Source: Olleya sediminilitoris
Lineage (GTDB): Bacteria > Bacteroidota > Bacteroidia > Flavobacteriales > Flavobacteriaceae
Direction of reading: 5' to 3'
Assembly (NCBI RefSeq): GCF_016785945.1
Contig: NZ_JAEMEF010000007.1
Location: 94,047 to 158,046 of the forward strand
DNA length: 64,000 nucleotides
Positions within the stretch are counted from its first letter, which is position 1. The number at the start of each line of letters is the position of its first letter. The position numbers and the translations under genes are program-made. Below, piece by piece: positions 61,219-64,000 of the stretch. The notes below the pieces were generated by a model. It worked only from the letters and a program-made list of their open reading frames with translations, did not search any database and was not told the origin of the DNA.

Positions 61219-63651
61219 TTTTGAAATTTCGTCTAAAACTAATCTTATTTCTCCATAAGTATACTTATCATCAATTTGATGTTTTAAATCGGATAGATTC
61301 TCAAATTTATGCTTTGGTATAATGGCTTTAAGTTCTTTATAATGTTTTTCTGATATTAAATCAGTTATTTTAACCTCACCTGTTGCTATAAAGCTAGCCA
61401 AATGACCAATTATAGTATTGACATTTAAATCACGCTCAAAAGCAATTTGCTCTACTGATTTACCAGCTTTAAAAATCTGTAAAGAAGTCAACATTGTATC
61501 TCCTTTTTTTCGTTTTGGTTTCGGTTTATCAAAAACTTCAATAGCTTTTGAAGTTTCTATATCATTTTCATTACAGTAATCTGTAATAACTTTTAGTATT
61601 TCTTTTCCGTATTTTTCAACTCTAGTTTTTCCAAAACCATTAACATTAAGTAACTCTGTTTTATTAGTTGGTAAGGTTTCACACATTTCGTATAATGACT
61701 TTTGAGTGAAAATTTGAAAATGTATTAAATCTTCTCTCTCAGCTATTGTGTTTCTTAATTCTCTTAAAAGCTCGAATAACTCGACATTGGTAGTTCCATC
61801 AATAACAGATGTTCTTGATTTTTTTGGTTTTTCTTTAGTTAAGAAAACAGACTTAGCTCGTAATTCCAAGAATGTGTTAACTTTAAAGCCTTTATTTAAA
61901 TTTGAAAAATAAAGCGTTTTGATAGCAATTAACTCTTCAAGTGTATCTAATTGTTTATTAAAATCTTTTTCTAAATTTTTATTATCAGTTGAAAAATTAA
62001 ATGTTTTATAGGTATCTATAATCTTAGAATCTGTTTGTGATTTAAAATAATTTATTGCTTTAATAAATCTTTCTTGAATTTGATTATTTGATTCTGGAAG
62101 TAAAACTTTAGAGGTTAACTCAGACAATTGAGCTTTAAAACCATTTGCAACTTTTAATAAAGAAGCAACAGTATCCTTAATAGTTATTAAAGGAGTTTCT
62201 ATATTACCTTGAAAACTTCCAATGTTTTTATAGTAAATATCTAAAATTCGATTAACAGGATATAAAAATTTGTAAAAATTGAAAATCTCAGAAATTAAAC
62301 CTAATTGATAACTAGATTTAGATTGATTTAAAATTAATTCTGTAGGCTGATTAGCTTCAGCTTCTTTATTAAATTGAATTACGTTATTATCACTAATAAT
62401 TTGGTTAGAAGTAATTTTACTTTTAAGTACCAAGCCTTCTAATGACTTACATCTACTCAAAGCAACGTAAGTCTGACCATGTGCAAAAGCTCCTTCAGCA
62501 TCAATGATAGCTTTATCAAAAGTTAAACCTTGACTTTTATGTATAGTTATTGACCAAGCTAAACGTAATGGCATTTGGGTATAAGAACCTATTTTGTTTT
62601 CGGTAATTGCTTTAGTTTCTGGATCTACATTATAATTAATGTTATCCCAAACTTCGGCTTTTGTAATTATATTAAATTCATCATCGGGACATTTAATGAC
62701 AACTTCATCCTTATCCAACAAAATAACTTTACCTATTTTACCATTAAAATAACGCTTTTCAATTGAGCTATCATTTTTAACAAACATGACTTGAGCACCA
62801 ACCTTTAAAACTAATTTATCTTTATTAGGATAAGAGAATTCAGGAAACTTACCTTCTACTTTAGCATTATACGTTTTTTCTTTTCCTTTTAAATTAGCTA
62901 AAGCTGAATTATTAACTTGTTCAGCTTTGTTATTATGTGTTGTTAATGAAATATAACCGTCATTATCCGATGGGATGAAATTGGGTTTGTAACGTTTATT
63001 TAATTCGTCAGTTGAAGCTTTTGATAAAGTATTAGTCCTTATTTCATTTAAGATATCAATAAACTTAGGATTATCTTGTCTATAAATATGTTTTAGTTCG
63101 ACAGAAATTGGTTGACATCCTTGATAAGCATAACTACTAAAAAAAAAAGGATTCTTATAAAATTGTTTTAATAAATGCCAGTCATTGTCTTTTACAACAG
63201 GAGATAATTGTTGTAAATCTCCTATCATTAAAACTTGTACACCTCCAAATACAACTTTTCTATCTCTAAACCGTCTTAAGGTTTTATCAATTCCATCTAG
63301 AAGATCAGCTCTAACCATACTAATTTCATCAATTATTAATAAATCCATAGACTTAATAATATTGATTTTAGTTTTACTAAACTTTCTTTTAAAACCTGAT
63401 GGAGTGTTTAAATCGTCATTTGGCAATATCGGACCAAAAGGTAATTGAAAAAAAGAATGAATAGTGACACCTTTCGCATTTATAGCAGCAACACCTGTTG
63501 GAGCAACGATTACAATTCTTTTTAATGAATCACGTTTTAATTTATGAAGAAAGGTTGTTTTACCAGTACCAGCTTTTCCTGTTAGAAAAATATTTCTATC
63601 AGTATTATTAACAAAATTATTGGCTAGAATTAAGTCTTTATTGATTTCCAT
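61216..63651 (-). CDS. Pif1-like helicase with HRDC and helix-turn-helix domains
   Basis: 811 residues. The N-terminal half is a SF1B Pif1/RecD2-like helicase: Walker A LTGKAGTGKTTFLHKL (residues 24-39), motif Ia IVAPTGVAAINAKGVTIHSF, Walker B LLIIDEISMVRADLL, motif III QVLMIGDLQQLSPVV, and the late YTQMPLRLAWSITIHKSQGL, TYVALSRCKSL. An HRDC-like domain lies at about 630-705 (LRNTIAEREDLIHFQIFT, TELLNVNGFGKTRVEKYG). A C-terminal HTH region follows at about 725-800 (GKSVEQIAFERDLNVNTIIG). It should unwind DNA; the fused domains suggest structure-specific binding. The 225-base gap upstream to the 5S gene holds only the rRNA terminator. Confidence 0.9.
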   Translation of the reverse strand: MEINKDLILANNFVNNTDRNIFLTGKAGTGKTTFLHKLKRDSLKRIVIVAPTGVAAINAKGVTIHSFFQLPFGPILPNDDLNTPSGFKRKFSKTKINIIKSMDLLIIDEISMVRADLLDGIDKTLRRFRDRKVVFGGVQVLMIGDLQQLSPVVKDNDWHLLKQFYKNPFFFSSYAYQGCQPISVELKHIYRQDNPKFIDILNEIRTNTLSKASTDELNKRYKPNFIPSDNDGYISLTTHNNKAEQVNNSALANLKGKEKTYNAKVEGKFPEFSYPNKDKLVLKVGAQVMFVKNDSSIEKRYFNGKIGKVILLDKDEVVIKCPDDEFNIITKAEVWDNINYNVDPETKAITENKIGSYTQMPLRLAWSITIHKSQGLTFDKAIIDAEGAFAHGQTYVALSRCKSLEGLVLKSKITSNQIISDNNVIQFNKEAEANQPTELILNQSKSSYQLGLISEIFNFYKFLYPVNRILDIYYKNIGSFQGNIETPLITIKDTVASLLKVANGFKAQLSELTSKVLLPESNNQIQERFIKAINYFKSQTDSKIIDTYKTFNFSTDNKNLEKDFNKQLDTLEELIAIKTLYFSNLNKGFKVNTFLELRAKSVFLTKEKPKKSRTSVIDGTTNVELFELLRELRNTIAEREDLIHFQIFTQKSLYEMCETLPTNKTELLNVNGFGKTRVEKYGKEILKVITDYCNENDIETSKAIEVFDKPKPKRKKGDTMLTSLQIFKAGKSVEQIAFERDLNVNTIIGHLASFIATGEVKITDLISEKHYKELKAIIPKHKFENLSDLKHQIDDKYTYGEIRLVLDEISK

Positions 63652-63832
63652 TGAAGATTAATAATGTATGGTAATATAAATAATGCTATTCTATAAATAA
63701 AGAAATACACACTAAATTATAATCATACAAGTAAAAAATACACTGAAAAAGAGTTCTTAATATATTAAACCCAGTTATCTCACTCTTCCCCTAAAGTATA
63801 CATATCCTATTTAAGATTGTAGTAAATTATAA

Positions 63833-63870
63833 AACAAAAAAAATCCTCAACAAATAAATGTTGAGGATTC
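63833..63870 (-). terminator. Terminator of the rRNA operon
   Basis: AATCCTCAAC (63842-63851) pairs perfectly with GTTGAGGATT (63860-63869), with a T-run on the minus strand after the stem. It is six bases past the end of the 5S gene. Confidence 0.9.
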
Positions 63871-63875
63871 TCTAA

Positions 63876-63981
63876 AAAGGCGACGACCTACTCTCCCACA
63901 ATGTAGTACCATCGGCGCAAATGGGCTTAACTTCTCTGTTCGGAATGGTAAGAGGTGAGCCCCATCGCTATAATCACCTTA
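63876..63981 (-). rRNA. rrf: 5S ribosomal RNA
   Basis: About 105 bases on the minus strand. The ends pair as helix I (AAGGTGAT with GTCGCCTT), and the core CCGAACAGAGAAGTTAAGCC, then GCGCCGATGGTACT and GGGAGAGTAGGTCG are the usual bacterial 5S blocks. It is the last gene of an rRNA operon that continues beyond the window end. Confidence 0.95.
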
Positions 63982-64000
63982 AATCTTTCGGTGTATGTAG

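Overview
The window is AT-rich, chromosomal and reads as a marine-type Flavobacteriaceae (Bacteroidetes). The signs are the type IX secretion/gliding genes gldJ, porU and porV, secreted proteins with type IX C-terminal sorting domains, flavobacterial promoters of the TTG-N17-23-TAnnTTTG type, a CtlX-type hydrolase, and an ECF sigma/FecR/TonB-receptor cassette. Nothing in it looks like phage, CRISPR or an insertion sequence.

Layout. 1-5.3 kb: a repeat-built type IX-secreted protein, a Nudix hydrolase, pyrE, an SRPBCC protein and a biotin ligase. 5.4-13.6 kb: rsfS-ftsH, then a LUD protein-cdsA-psd-acyl-CoA-binding protein operon, a PafA-type phosphatase and an MlaE/MlaF lipid ABC pair. 13.7-17.6 kb: DUF389 membrane protein, mannose-1-phosphate guanylyltransferase, SprT-like protein, CIA30-family protein. 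17.7-20.9 kb: a secreted GH13 alpha-amylase flanked by duplicated remnants of its neighbours, then an outer-membrane barrel gene. 21-27.2 kb: a metalloprotease lipoprotein, a repeat-containing lipoprotein, an unlisted 37-residue membrane peptide and the ECF sigma-FecR-TonB receptor set, tied together by three copies of one promoter-like motif. 27.4-28.9 kb: a two-gene unit that looks like a toxin/immunity pair. 29-39.2 kb: argS, a TPR histidine kinase, ctlX, SDR, M28 peptidase, pdhC, pdhA and cdd. 39.2-47.7 kb: porV-porU diverging from gldJ, then murF. 47.7-48 kb: two tRNA-Val genes made by tandem duplication. 48.1-52.6 kb: an accessory Hsp70-type locus (a TTG-start membrane protein converging on an Hsp70-like gene with a small GrpE-like partner). 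52.7-63.7 kb: folC, a TonB/ExbD/ExbB set, nhaB, a Glu/Leu dehydrogenase, anmK, an acyl-CoA dehydrogenase and a Pif1-HRDC-HTH helicase. The window ends in the 5S gene of an rRNA operon on the minus strand.

How the genes work together. PorV/PorU/GldJ supply the machinery that exports and processes the two sorting-domain proteins seen here (the repeat protein and the amylase). CdsA/Psd serve phospholipid synthesis, and MlaE/MlaF probably lipid trafficking. The ECF set probably forms one surface-signalling regulon that includes the adjacent lipoprotein and the small peptide. The best candidates for undescribed biology are the Hsp70/GrpE-like/membrane-protein locus, the putative pore-forming toxin/immunity pair, the ECF motif regulon with its micro-peptide, and a short GC-containing palindrome found in frame inside several housekeeping genes. 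All assignments come from reading the sequence; no database search was run.
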